NCBI GenBank assembly: GCA_963700305.1
Contig: CAVOXB010000001.1
Coordinates: 186,001-250,000 of the forward strand
Length of the DNA: 64,000 bases
From: Desulfomonile sp963700305
GTDB lineage: Bacteria > Desulfobacterota > Desulfomonilia > Desulfomonilales > Desulfomonilaceae
Direction of reading: 5' to 3'
The notes under the pieces are model-generated. The model saw nothing but the letters and a program-made list of their open reading frames with translations. It was not told the DNA's origin and ran no database searches. Below are positions 1-10,038 of the stretch, piece after piece. The first letter of the stretch is position 1. Each line of letters starts with the position of its first letter. The position numbers were made by a program, and so were the translations under genes.

Positions 1-678
1 ACGGCACCCAGAAACCACAAATCCGTCCAGCTTGTTTTGGACCAAAAAGCTGATGCCATGCCATGGAAAAACAGACACCAGTACTTTTGGGTTAAAAGCG
101 ATCTGGATCGTTCCTAAAACAGCAAGAACTACAAACCATAGCAAAATGATGGGACCAAAAAGGCCTCCTATCTTTGCCGTGCCCCGGCGTTGAATAAAAA
201 ATAAACCCACGAGAATTGCAATTGTGAAAGGAACCACATACGGTTCGAGCACTGGGGTAATGACTCGAATACCTTCCACAGCGCTGAGTACCGATATAGC
301 GGGAGTTATCATACCGTCCCCGTATAACAAACAAGCGCCAAATATGCCTATCGCTATCAGGCTGAACCATCGCCCGTCTTTGTTAGGCCTGGTGCGTTTC
401 AGAAGGGCAGTCAAAGCAAGGACCCCTCCCTCACCATTGTTATCGGCACGGAGAACAAAAGCCAGATACTTGATGGTCACGATCATAATGAGGGACCAAA
501 ACATCAGAGACAGAACGCCAAGAACATTTTCACCGGACACGGCGATACCATACTCACCATGAAAGCATTCACGGAGTGCATAGAGCGGACTCGTTCCAAT
601 ATCTCCAAAAACAATACCCAGGGCGGTAAGTGTTACCTTTGGCAGATGGGTTTCCGCTTGTTCTCTGAGTGTTTTCAT
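1..678 (-). CDS. kup: Potassium uptake protein Kup, N-terminal part (runs off left edge)
   Basis: The reverse strand is open from 678 to base 1 (226 codons, no stop). It reads as the N-terminal third of a KUP/HAK/KT potassium:proton symporter, a multi-pass inner-membrane protein. Family signatures seen are VFGDIGTSPLYALREC near residue 20, ADNNGEGGVLALTALLKR, and YGDGMITPAISVLSAVEG, followed by hydrophobic segments. ATG at 678 is preceded directly by a GGAGGGG run; the spacing is tight, so a slightly upstream start is possible. The remainder lies outside the window. Confidence 0.9.
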   Translation of the reverse strand, partial: MKTLREQAETHLPKVTLTALGIVFGDIGTSPLYALRECFHGEYGIAVSGENVLGVLSLMFWSLIMIVTIKYLAFVLRADNNGEGGVLALTALLKRTRPNKDGRWFSLIAIGIFGACLLYGDGMITPAISVLSAVEGIRVITPVLEPYVVPFTIAILVGLFFIQRRGTAKIGGLFGPIILLWFVVLAVLGTIQIAFNPKVLVSVFPWHGISFLVQNKLDGFVVSGCR

Positions 679-1588
679 CCCCTCCGGATTGCTCAGAGGC
701 CCTTTTCTGGTTGTCGAGAGAAACACTCATTATTTACCGTCCTAATTCGATTCAGGTGAACTTTGCCATTTTCACTTTGGGGCGTACAATAATTGGATCG
801 ATCGGAATAAGATGCGGAGGTTTGGTTTCCTGGCCCCATAAAACGCCATTCGAGCGATTGCCAAAGCCGCGCTAAAATCCTTAGATCTCGTTGGTGTCGT
901 TCTGTTCGCGGTTTGTCAGGGAATCCTATGCAGATTGGCATAACAACCTCCCCGGATTACCCGGAATTGTGCGGCGGTCTTGCCATTCCGAGGGTGTTTA
1001 GGCCGGGGATTGTGCCTCAGACCACCCGGTCCACGCCAGACTTTCGTCACGCCGATGAACAAGCATGTTATGAACTGGTTTCAGCGTACCTCACCGTACG
1101 ACCGGCGGTCAAGCGTGATTTTCCTATCGCATCTTACCCGAACAGAGCTTGGAAGTATCGGGCCATCTGGCAAACTGAAGATGCGTGCTCAGGCCACTTC
1201 CTTACTTGATCGAAGAGCAGGAGTCCGCCTCATCCCAAAGAGGTTCCTCTTATAAGCGTCTGAGAACGATCCTGCGCGAGTTTCTCCCTGCGGGTATGTT
1301 CAGGGGTATTCGAAACCAGGAACGTTCGCGTATGGGGCTCTGCGTTCGCGAGGAGCGATCTGACACTGTGAGTACCCGAGGGACTGATTCAAGTGGCTAT
1401 CCGGGAAAGCTATGAACCGAGGGATCTTATAAATACCGAAGACATGGCCGGCTTGGAAAATACCTGACAGGGGAAAGCTGAATCTCCAACTTTGTTCTTG
1501 ATTTCGGCATTCACGTTTTCTCAACGGGATCGCGAGGACGCCGACCGCGCGGCATGCTGATCCGAGTGGGCGAGGGTCAATTCCAGAT
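679..1588. other. About 900 bases without a recognisable gene
   Basis: Several short ORFs exist on both strands, but none has a family motif, a good ribosome site or a credible length. The segment lies between the start of kup (minus strand) and an IS1380-type transposase remnant, and is probably a mixture of the kup promoter region and decayed sequence. Confidence 0.5.
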
Positions 1589-1774
1589 AAAACCCTCCTG
1601 CGCATGCTCAGGCAATTCTATCTCGTGGGCGAAGAAGTCAAACCGTGAAGAGAGTGGCTCATTAAGCGTCTGATCAAGGTCGGAGCGAAGGTCGCGTGCC
1701 ATGCTTGGAGGTGCTATGTTCATGTGGCGTCGGCGTTGCGCTCGCCCGGACATTTCAGCTCTGTATTGAGGTAA
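1589..1774 (+). pseudogene. IS1380-family transposase remnant, C-terminal end
   Basis: One frame reads a broken transposase tail: RMLRQFYLVGEEVKP, an in-frame stop, then REWLIKRLIKVGAKVACHA and YVHVASA. This resembles the extreme C-terminus of IS1380-family (DDE) transposases. The internal stop and degraded end show that it is inactive. A second remnant at 32,622-32,763 covers the part of the protein that would normally come just before this one. Confidence 0.65.
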
Positions 1775-3160
1775 GTAGCCGCGCTCAAGATTATCCTTGA
1801 CCGGGGGGCTTGCGGTGCAGTACGCTCAACAACAGGATAGAGAAGGCTTTTTCAACAATGTGACGACAGTTTTGTATCTGTAGGGTCTTGGGAGATGGAG
1901 CAACCTGTTAGGGGACAAGGGAACCATTCCGGCCCCTTCACTGGGCCAAAGCCCACCAAGATGCCGATCGTGAGGCATAATTCCGGCTGATAATTAGTGA
2001 TTCTTGAAATGAAGAGAGAAGGGCATGCTATGAATGCAAATGCTAAACAGCACCGTGCTATTTTGCAGAGTATCGCCGAGAGGGCGATGCTTGAAAGAGG
2101 ATTACTTCCTAACTTTTCTCCCGAAGCGCTCGCCGAACTTGCGAAGATTCAAGCACCTGCGGAGATGAACGGTGATACAGTTCGTGACCTAAGGGACCTT
2201 CCGTGGGCTTCCATTGACAACGATGACTCCCTTGATCTGGATCAACTCACCGTTGCCGAGGGAATGCCGGGAGAAAAAGTAAAGATTCTTGTTGCTGTAG
2301 CTGACGTGGACTGGCTCGTGAGAAATGGATTAGCCATTGACGAACACGCTCGCCACAATACCACCTCTGTTTATACAGCGGCTCGGATATTCCCAATGCT
2401 TCCGGAAACACTTTCCACCGACCTCACGTCCCTGAATTTCAATGAGGATCGCCTATCGGTTGTCGTAGAAATGGTGATCGCCGCGGATGGGTCCCTTCAA
2501 GACTCTGATATCTACCGGGCGCGTGTCCACAATCATGCGAAGCTCGCATATAACAGCGTTGCCGCATGGCTGGAAGGGAATGGAACTATGCCCGAAGCTA
2601 TCACCGCCGCAACTGGGCTTGATGAGAATCTCCGCATGCAGGACCGGGTAGCACAGCGTATGAAGAATTTCCGGCATGTTCATGGGGCACTTAGTTTTGA
2701 AACCATACAGGCGAAACCGATATTTGACGGCAATAAATCAGCGATCTCGAAGTGGAAAAGAAGAACCGCGCCAAGGACATTATTGAGGATTTCATGATTG
2801 CGGCAAACGGCGTGACCGCCCGATATCTCTCTTCAAAAAAATTCCCTTCTATCCGCCGGGTGGTACGGACTCCAAAGCGATGGGAACGGATTGTCGAGAT
2901 TGCTGGGGATCACGGATTCAAGCTCCTGAAGACCCGGATTCGAAAGCGCTTGAGGAGTTTCTCATCAAAGAGAAGGCGGCAGATCCTCTTAGATTCCCCG
3001 ACCTATCCATCTCCGTAATTAAGCTTTTGGGAGCTGGTGAATACGTTGCGGAACTTCCTGGAGAGACTGCCTCAGGACACTTTGGTCTCGCTGTCAGAGA
3101 CTATACCCATTCCACAGCCCCTAATCGTCGCTATACCGATCTGATCACTCAACGCCTTGT

Positions 3161-3433
3161 ATGATACCCCCCAGAAGTACTTCTCGACGAGAGTGCTTCG
3201 AGCGAGGGAGGGGACTAGGGAAGTTCTGGTGGTCACCCACAGGTACTAGCTGGTATAGGGGGGTCGCACGGCCGTTTGGTTTTCTGAAGAAAGCTAGACA
3301 ACGGACCGGCAGATCGTTAACGCCTGGGCCTTCAAAGGCTGTCCCATAGCTGGATCGCCGGAGCCGACGTGCGAAAAGCCCGAACAGTCGCTGGGCCTTC
3401 TGAGGCCGTATCCACAAGGGAGGGACATCGCCC
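3161..3433 (+). ncRNA. Probable bridge-RNA region of the IS110 element
   Basis: This 273-base noncoding 5' flank lies between the element's left end and its recombinase. In IS110-group elements the corresponding left end encodes a structured bridge (seek) RNA that pairs with target and donor DNA. Position and length fit; I did not fold it or identify the guide loops. The assignment rests on established IS110 biology plus position. Confidence 0.4.
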
Positions 3434-4375
3434 GTGTCTGAAAAGATCTTCGTCGGCATAGATATCGCTAAGGACAGCCTGGACATTCATCTGCTCCCGT
3501 CAGGCGTACGCTTCTCCTGTCGGAATACTGCGGATGACCTCGATGCGCTTGTAGAACGTCTCAAGAAAGAGGTCCCCGCGTTAATCGTCATGGAAGCAAC
3601 CGGCGGTTACGAAGTCATACTCGCCGCAGAGTTTGCTTCAGCCGGACTTCCCGTTGCCGTGGTTAACCCCAAGCAGGCCCGAAACTTTGCCCGAGCACTC
3701 GGAAAACAGGCTAAAACGGATTCCATCGATGCCTATGTGTTGGCTCGGTTTGCACAGGACATGAGGCCTCCTGTGAGGCCTATTCTCAATCAGGAGGAAC
3801 AAGCCATCAAGGAATTGGTCGCCCGGCGCCGCCAGCTCGTGCTGCAGCGTGCCTCGGAAAAAAACCGACTCCATCATGCTCGCTCCGAGCTCGTCCTCCA
3901 AAGCATTCAGCGCATCATCATGGCACTGAATCAGGAAATTCGGTCTATTGATCAGGATCTCGATACGACCATCAAGAACTCCTCCATCTGGAGTCAGAAG
4001 GAAGAAATCTTGCTGAGCGTTCCCGGCGTTGGTCCAGTCACTGCGAGAACACTCATAGCAGACCTGGCTCCGCTGGGCGAGGCAAGTCGCGCTGAAATCA
4101 CCAGTCTCGCGGGTCTGGCGCCGTTCAACCGTGACAGCGGCATCATGAGAGGCAAGCGTAGTATCATGGGGGGCCGCCAGTCAGTCCGCAAGGCTTTGTA
4201 CATGGCCGCAATCACAGGTGTGAAGCGCAACGAAAGACTCCGGGCCTTCTATCAGCGTCTCGTGGCATCAGGAAAGCCGTTCAAGGTAGCGATAGTCGCC
4301 TGCATGCGGAAACTCCTGGTCATCCTGAACGCCATGATCAGGGAAAAAATCATGTATCAGGAACTTTCCACTTGA
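3434..4375 (+). CDS. IS110-family transposase/recombinase
   Basis: 313-aa DEDD recombinase, full length. The N-terminal RuvC-like DEDD_Tnp_IS110 domain shows FVGIDIAKDSLDIHL (first Asp near residue 9), VMEATGGYE (Glu, ~53) and KTDSIDAYVLARF (two Asp, ~100). The C-terminal Transposase_20 domain has VPGVGPVTARTLIADL and a Ser-containing RSIMGGRQSVRKALYMAA. It catalyses excision and integration of its element directed by the element's RNA. No frame damage is seen, so the copy may be active or recent. Confidence 0.93.
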   Translation: MSEKIFVGIDIAKDSLDIHLLPSGVRFSCRNTADDLDALVERLKKEVPALIVMEATGGYEVILAAEFASAGLPVAVVNPKQARNFARALGKQAKTDSIDAYVLARFAQDMRPPVRPILNQEEQAIKELVARRRQLVLQRASEKNRLHHARSELVLQSIQRIIMALNQEIRSIDQDLDTTIKNSSIWSQKEEILLSVPGVGPVTARTLIADLAPLGEASRAEITSLAGLAPFNRDSGIMRGKRSIMGGRQSVRKALYMAAITGVKRNERLRAFYQRLVASGKPFKVAIVACMRKLLVILNAMIREKIMYQELST

Positions 4376-4742
4376 CCGGAGACACAGTCGCTATTGAAGG
4401 CCGCCATAGCAGATTGCTCTTCGCCATACGGCGATGATGAACTGGATATTCTGGCGAAACACTGCACGGAAAAAGAGGATGCCGCGAAGAAAGTCGAACG
4501 GCAGGTGGGCAAATCGGCCGCTGCGCTTCTCCTTGAATCGAGAATCGGAGAACAGTTTGATACCGTTGTCACTGGTGCTTCTTCCAAAGGTACTGGGTAC
4601 GGCTCCTCAAAATGCCTGTTGAGGGTAGGCTGGCACATGGGTTTGGGGGTATTGATGTCGGTGACCGGATTCGCGTGGAGCTGATATCTGTAGACGTTGA
4701 GCGGGGATATATCGATTTCAGGAAAGTTGGTCCATCAAGACA

Positions 4743-7380
4743 TTGAAATCTCCAAAGACCACACCGAATCTGCCTCAACACTCGGGTAATCTCCCCAGCG
4801 GGAACGAGGCGCATTTTTCCGAACAACTACTGGAAAGCGCGCGCAAAGATAACGATGCCGTTCTAAAGGAGCTTGGGTCGAGCTTAAGCGGCTTGAGCGT
4901 GGCGGAAGCCAACGCCCGCGTCAAACGTTACGGGTTGAACGAGATCGCGCGCGAAAAGCCCCAATCGCCCCTGATGCGCCTGCTAGATAACGTCAAGAAT
5001 CCCCTGGTCATCCTGCTGACAGCGCTTTGCGTACTTTCTTACTTAACCGGTGACCTTCGTGCGACGGTAGTCATTCTTGTGATGATAGTGCTGGGCGTTT
5101 CATTGCGCTTCTATCAAGAGATGCGTGCCGATAACGCCGCGGAAAAACTCAAGGCCATGGTCAATACCCTCGCCACTGTGGTGCGGGATGGCAAAGAAGC
5201 CGAACTTGCGCTCAAGCTCTTGGTGCCGGGTGACATCATACGCCTGGCCGCAGGGAACATGGTTCCTGCCGATGTGCGCGTGCTGACCGCCAAGGATTTG
5301 TTCCTGAACCAGGCAGCGCTGACAGGAGAATCCCTGCCGGTGGAAAAAAAGGCCAACCCCGCCTCCGCAGACGTTCAAAATCCGCTGGAACTGCAAGACA
5401 TTTGCTTCCTCGGCTCGGATGTGGAAAGCGGCAGTGCAACAGCAGTCGTCATCCACACCGGAGACCAAACTTACTTTGGGTCGCTGGCAACCAGCATTGT
5501 CGGGCAGAGAGAGCAGACCAGCTTCGACAAGGGCGTCAATAAGTTCACCTGGCTGATGATTACGTTTATCGCCGTGATGGTTCCCGCCGTATTCCTGATC
5601 AACGGGTTGAGCAAGCACAACTGGCTGGAAGCCTTCCTTTTTGCAATGGCGGTAGCCGTCGGGTTGACGCCTGAGATGCTTCCCATGATCGTGACCGTCA
5701 ACCTGTCGAAGGGTGCGTTGGCGATGGCACGCAAGAAAGTAATCGTCAAACGCCTGAACGCCATCCAGAACTTCGGAGCGGCGGATGTGCTGTGTACGGA
5801 CAAGACCGGCACGCTCACCCAGGGCAAGATCGTGCTGGAGAAGCATTTGGATGTTCACGGCCACGACAGCGAACGCGTCTTAAACTACGGTTACATGAAC
5901 AGCTACTACCAGACGGGTCTGAAAAACCTTATGGATGAGGCGATCCTCGATCATGGTCAACTTGAGGAGGATCTTAAGGTTAAGACGGACTACCGCAAGA
6001 TAGACGAAATCCCATTCGACTTTCAGCGGCGGCGCATGTCGGTCATCGTGGAGGACAAACAGAACCAGCATATCTTGATCTGCAAGGGCGCGGTGGAAGA
6101 GATCATGCGCCTTTCGCCGCGCGTGGAAGTCGAAGGAGAAGTGCTGGATGTAACGCCAGAGCACGACGCTCACCGCAAGCTTCTCGTGCAGGAATTGAAC
6201 GCGCACGGCTTCCGCGTTGTTGCCGTGGCCTACAAAGTCATGCCCGGCGATGACGACGAGCCACACTATACGCTGCAGGACGAATCCGATCTGACTCTGC
6301 TTGGCTACATGGCCTTCCTGGACCCGCCCAAGGATTCCGCTATGGAAGCCTTGAAGCGGCTGAACGCGCTGAAGGTGGATGTCAAAATTCTGACAGGCGA
6401 TAATGAAATCATCACAGCCTACATCTGCAAACAAGTAGGCATGCCGGTGGATAAAATCCTGCTCGGTTCACAAATTGAAGCGCTGAGTGAGACAGAATTA
6501 GCCGAGGCTGCCAGTGTGACCAGCATTTTCGCCAAGCTGGCCCCGGCCCAAAAGGAACACATCATACGCGCTTTGCAGGTCAAGGAGCACGTGGTGGCGT
6601 TCATGGGCGACGGCATTAACGACGCCCCGGCCCTGAAAGCCGCCGATGTAGGTATCTCCGTTGATAGCGCCGTAGACATCGCCAAGGAGTCATCCGACAT
6701 CATCCTGCTGGAAAACAGCTTGCTTGTGCTGGAACAGGGCGTGTTGGAAGGCCGCCGCGTGTTTGGCAACATCCTCAAGTACATCAAAATGGCGGCCAGT
6801 TCCAACTTCGGGAACATGTTCAGCGTGGTGGGAGCCAGCGCGTTCCTGCCTTTCTTGCCCATGCTGCCGATACAGGTGCTGACCAATAACTTACTCTACG
6901 ACTTCTCGCAAACCACTATTCCCACTGACAACGTGGACGCCGACTGGCTGACGAAGCCGCGCAAGTGGACGATCGGGGAAATCCGTCGCTTCATCCTGTT
7001 CATCGGCCCTATCAGTTCAATCTTCGATTACATCCATCACGTTCTTCATCATGCTCTACGTCTTCAACTCTTGGAATAATCCAGCGCTATTCCACACCGG
7101 CTGGTTTGTGGAGTCGCTCTTCACTCAGACCCTGATCATTCACGTCATCCGCACCAACAAGATCCCGTTCATCCAAAGCTGGGCTAGCTGGCCGCTGATA
7201 CTGACTTCTTTAATCATCGTCTCAGTGGGCGCCTGGCTGACGGTTTCGCCACTAGCCGAGACGCTCGGATTTGTAGCCCTCCCGCCACTCTACTGGCTGC
7301 TTCTGGCGGTTATGCTGGTGTGTTACGCAATCCTGACACAGTTGGTAAAAACCTGGTTCTATCGTCGATTTGGTACATGA
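4743..7380 (+). pseudogene. mgtA: Magnesium-translocating P-type ATPase, MgtA type, frameshifted near the C-terminus
   Basis: P-type ATPase of the Mg2+ importer class, joined length about 878 aa. Actuator motif LTGES is near residue 192, the phosphorylation site CTDKTGTLTQG has Asp353, the hinge MGDGINDAPALKAADVG is near 620, followed by SVDSAVDIAKESSDIILLE typical of MgtA. The frame reads to a premature stop at 7079; the true C-terminal membrane segments (MLYVFNSWNNPALFHTGWF onward) continue in another frame to 7380. The break is a tandem duplication, CATCCATC at 7031-7038, where one CATC would restore DYITFFIMLY. The TTG start at 4743 overlaps the RNB stop, suggesting coupling. Confidence 0.88.
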
Positions 7381-7447
7381 TGGCAGATCGACGGTTGGAT
7401 CTGCTCAAAGCCGAGGCAGAAGGTCAGGCCTAGAAGACAGTTGGAAA

Positions 7448-7690
7448 CTAATCGACCCGCAGAGTGTACGTCGCAACCTTCGGGACCAGGCCCGCAAAGT
7501 ATCCGTCCGCTCGCAGTTTCAGTTGTACGGTCGCCGAGGCCCCAGGACCATCGTGCAGCACCACTTCCACTTTTTTGGGCGACGCGCCCAGACGCGAAAA
7601 TGCGTGCCGCCGTTAAGCTGCACCTCGGCGGCGATGGGATATCGCCGTAGCAGGTTATGATGTGTCCCAGTTGAAGACGCGGCCACAGCG
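7448..7690 (-). pseudogene. Remnant of malto-oligosyltrehalose trehalohydrolase N-terminus
   Basis: The reverse strand reads LLRRYPIAAEVQLNGG, THFRVWARRPKK, then (after a one-base slip in an A run) VEVVLHDGPGASATVQLKL and ADGYFAGLVPKVATYTLRVD before a stop. This matches the N-terminal carbohydrate-binding (isoamylase N) domain of TreZ. No start codon and none of the catalytic domain remain, so it is a relic of a trehalose-synthesis locus. Confidence 0.55.
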
Positions 7691-7753
7691 TTCTCCAGGA
7701 GGTTCTCTTCCGCTCCAAACCACCTGTCACCGACGAGGCCTCATAGTTCGAAT

Positions 7754-8242
7754 CTATGGTTTCGGCCACTCCATGATGGGAACAGTGCTGATGCTATTCT
7801 TCGGGCTACCCTCGATAACCCGATCGCTGTACGCCACGTAAACCAGCACATTGCGTTTGCGGTCGAAAAACCGTACGACCTGAAGCTTCTTGAACACGAG
7901 GCTGCGGTGTTCGTCGAAGACGCGCTCGCCGTCCTTGAGTTCGCCGATGATCTTAATCGGTCCGCACTGGCGACAGGCGATGCTGGCATCACTCGTATCT
8001 TCCGCCACGCCCAATTGGCCCTTCACCCCTCCCGTTTCCGCACGGGCGATGTGACAGGCGACGCCCTGGACTTTGGGGTCGTCGAAGCCGTCGATCACGA
8101 TCTTGTCGTTGGGCCCGAACCAGCGAAAATGCGTGCTGACCGAGCCGGTCGTGCCGCGTTCGGGGCGACTGAGGACCCACCATCCGAAGAGCACGATAAC
8201 CAAGAGGATTCCTCCGCCCAGAATAATAGCGATCCGTTTCAT
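7754..8242 (-). CDS. creA: CreA family protein
   Basis: 162-aa protein with an N-terminal membrane anchor or uncleaved signal (residues ~5-25) and the CreA signature: FRWFGPNDKIVIDGFDDPKV, GVACHIARAETGGVKG and EDTSDASIACRQCGPI. The ATG at 8242 follows AAGGAAAGCAAAC. CreA proteins are periplasmic or envelope proteins of unknown biochemical role, first noted beside creBCD in E. coli. Here it stands alone; a CreD-family gene with an adjacent two-component system lies 44 kb away. Confident on family, no function claimed. Confidence 0.9.
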   Translation of the reverse strand: MKRIAIILGGGILLVIVLFGWWVLSRPERGTTGSVSTHFRWFGPNDKIVIDGFDDPKVQGVACHIARAETGGVKGQLGVAEDTSDASIACRQCGPIKIIGELKDGERVFDEHRSLVFKKLQVVRFFDRKRNVLVYVAYSDRVIEGSPKNSISTVPIMEWPKP

Positions 8243-8510
8243 GATTGTTTGCTTTCCTTAAGCGAATTTACACCCAACTGTGGAGCCATTGGGGGATGAG
8301 GCGATAGATGAGATGGTGCTTAGCGATCTCACGTTATTCGATGAATACGACACGTGAACTCACGGCTACATAGCCGCCCCCGCTGACGTTGTTAGCCCGG
8401 CGCTGCTGAGAGCCTACCAGAAGCTCCTCTTCATCTTTCTGTAGTCGCCTTATCAAGTATTTTTATTGGAATGCCTCCGACAAACGGCGTCTTGAATGGC
8501 ATCGAGTTTT

Positions 8511-9257
8511 TCAGTGATGATCTATAGGCCGACCGTAGTGGTCGTAGAGATAGGCCGCATAATCCCGGTCAAGTGCTTTCGATGGATCGAACTCAGGACT
8601 ATTCTCTACCGACTCCCGCGTGAGGTCAAAATACACTCTCGAATCGGCCCATTCCACACGCTCGATCCACCGGGGCGATAGAAGAACTTTCTTCCCCGGC
8701 AGCCAGTTGCGTGTATCCACAACTAGAAAACGAACCGCCCAAATTTCGTCGTCAACAATAAAATCTTCCACATGACCGAGTTCACCGTCGGTAGCGTGAA
8801 TATGATAGCCGGTGACCTGCCGTGTGCTGCGCAAATGCGGATCATCTTGACGCTCTGACACAGAAGCTTCCTGCCCCACAAACACTTCGTCAGCAGAAAG
8901 GGGTAACGGGGTCGTTCCGAAAGTACCTCCGTAACCGCCTCGCCAAGGCCACTGATAATACTCATGTAGCTCGGCTTCATGTTGACGATAAATGGGTCTC
9001 TCTGTATCGATATCGGGGCTGCTGCGCACCTGAGCACAGGTAAGGTTTACCGAAATCGTGCGTGACTCCAATTCTGGTCTGCCGAAAGCAACAGGAGAAA
9101 TGAGCACCTTGCGGCCGGATAACCAATTTCCTGTTTCTACGACAATATAGCGGATAGTCCAGGTTTCGTCATTGAAGTAGAACTCGTCCACTTTTCCCAG
9201 GTCACCATCGGTGGCCCTAATTGCGTAGCCAATCATACTACTAATACTGTTTTGCAT
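8511..9257 (-). CDS. Tandem PRC-barrel domain protein
   Basis: 248 aa, cytoplasmic, with two PRC-barrel domains: residues ~5-80 (GYAIRATDGDLGKVDEFYF, WTIRYIVVETGNWLSGRKV) and ~140-225 (GYHIHATDGELGHVEDFIV, WAVRFLVVDTRNWLPGKKV). The start at 9257 is chosen because AGGAGGT lies 5 bases upstream; the open frame continues to 9407 without a site. PRC barrels bind partner proteins or RNA (RimM, photosynthetic reaction centre H); soluble tandem forms are common in stress islands. First of three PRC-barrel genes in the island. Exact role unknown. Confidence 0.88.
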   Translation of the reverse strand: MQNSISSMIGYAIRATDGDLGKVDEFYFNDETWTIRYIVVETGNWLSGRKVLISPVAFGRPELESRTISVNLTCAQVRSSPDIDTERPIYRQHEAELHEYYQWPWRGGYGGTFGTTPLPLSADEVFVGQEASVSERQDDPHLRSTRQVTGYHIHATDGELGHVEDFIVDDEIWAVRFLVVDTRNWLPGKKVLLSPRWIERVEWADSRVYFDLTRESVENSPEFDPSKALDRDYAAYLYDHYGRPIDHH

Positions 9258-9447
9258 AGCACCTCCTATGTGTTTGAAGGTTATTTGATCCACACTTGCA
9301 CAGTCTCTCCATAGCCTCCTTGCGAGACCGTAGGAGCGGTGTGGGCATGAGGCACGACACCTCCCCGGTGCCACCGAGACCTGTTTGGTGCTGTGGACGT
9401 GGCCCATCGATGTTCCGGAGCGGCCCCCAAACTAGAGTCGGTGAGCT

Positions 9448-9867
9448 TCACTCGAGCTTAGGGCAACGCGAGCGTGGACCAGTTTTCGGGTACTTCTCCG
9501 CAACCTTGGCCATGTCACCCTTCGAGAGCACGTTCAGAATATCACCCTCCAGTTCAGCTACCTCCAGCCTCGAATAATAGTCAAGGGTTTCTTTGAGATG
9601 GGCCAAGACGATCTTTCCCGTAAGCAAAGGATGATTGTTGGTCACGTTGGCATCGGGGAACCGTAGTCCGTGCTCGAGTTCGACTTCCAATCCACGGCTG
9701 AACTCATCAATCGTGACTTGAGTCGCTTCCGCCCCGACTGCGGTCTGTATGATTTGTGCCTCTTCAATGGGGACAGCAGCCTCTGTCAGCGATGTCCAGT
9801 CCCGAATGCCGAGTTCAAGGCACACCCGTTGCACTTCTTCGGTCGTAATGTATTGTGGCAGGTTCAT
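9448..9867 (-). CDS. DUF5661 family protein
   Basis: 139 aa, soluble. Recognised by FSRGLEVELEHGLRFPDANV and NNHPLLTGKIVLAHLKE followed by DYYSRLEVAELE, the conserved core of the DUF5661 family, which is otherwise uncharacterised. A strong GAGGAGG site lies about 6 bases before ATG 9867. It sits 190 bases upstream of the PRC-barrel gene in the same orientation and may share a transcript. Confidence 0.75.
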   Translation of the reverse strand: MNLPQYITTEEVQRVCLELGIRDWTSLTEAAVPIEEAQIIQTAVGAEATQVTIDEFSRGLEVELEHGLRFPDANVTNNHPLLTGKIVLAHLKETLDYYSRLEVAELEGDILNVLSKGDMAKVAEKYPKTGPRSRCPKLE

Positions 9868-10038
9868 CAGATCCTCCTCTCGTCAATCGAACTGTGTAAT
9901 TCCTGAAACGGTTGTCGCTGGCAGGTTCGTTTCGTTATTCGGTTCTAGAGCGTCATGATCCCCGCTCATGATTGCAGCACGCCCAGCCGCTGCCGAACTG
10001 GGTCATTGCGGCATTCGCCAATCTACCATCGTAGCGAT

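Larger units (their letters stand above)
3161..4395 (+). mobile_element. IS110-family insertion sequence inside the RNB gene
   Basis: The boundaries are inferred from the interrupted host gene: host sequence stops at 3160 (CAACGCCTTGT) and resumes at about 4396 (GAAGGCCGCC), giving an element of about 1.24 kb. A single T is shared by both junctions and no longer target duplication is visible, as is usual for IS110. The transposase is preceded by a 273-base noncoding 5' end and followed by only about 20 bases, the IS110-group layout (not IS1111). Confidence 0.8.
2030..4746 (+). pseudogene. RNB-domain exoribonuclease (RNase II/R family), frameshifted and split by IS110
   Basis: RNase II/R-type 3'-5' exoribonuclease. 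ATG 2030 follows AGAGAAGGG; the longer frame from 1997 lacks a better site. The catalytic signature LPWASIDNDDSLDLDQL lies near residue 70, and HSTAPNRRYTDLITQRL (RNB end) just before the insertion. Reading-frame breaks occur near 2,740 and 2,920. An IS110 element interrupts the gene after QRLV (3160). The C-terminal part resumes at 4396 with KAAI, breaks frame near 4,594, and ends with an S1-like stretch (GIDVGDRIRVELISVDVERG) and a stop at 4744-4746. Removing the insert rejoins QRLV-KAAI in frame. The stop overlaps the start of the next gene. Confidence 0.85.

Noticed and set aside
690..1600. Left attachment-site copy of the tRNA-Arg 3' end
   Set aside because: I looked for GATTCGAACGTTCGA-like sequence near the left edge of the island; only short chance matches such as ATTCGAA were present.
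5100..6886. Long antisense ORFs (up to 254 aa) across mgtA
   Set aside because: Antisense to a P-type ATPase with all motifs on the plus strand; no motifs of their own.
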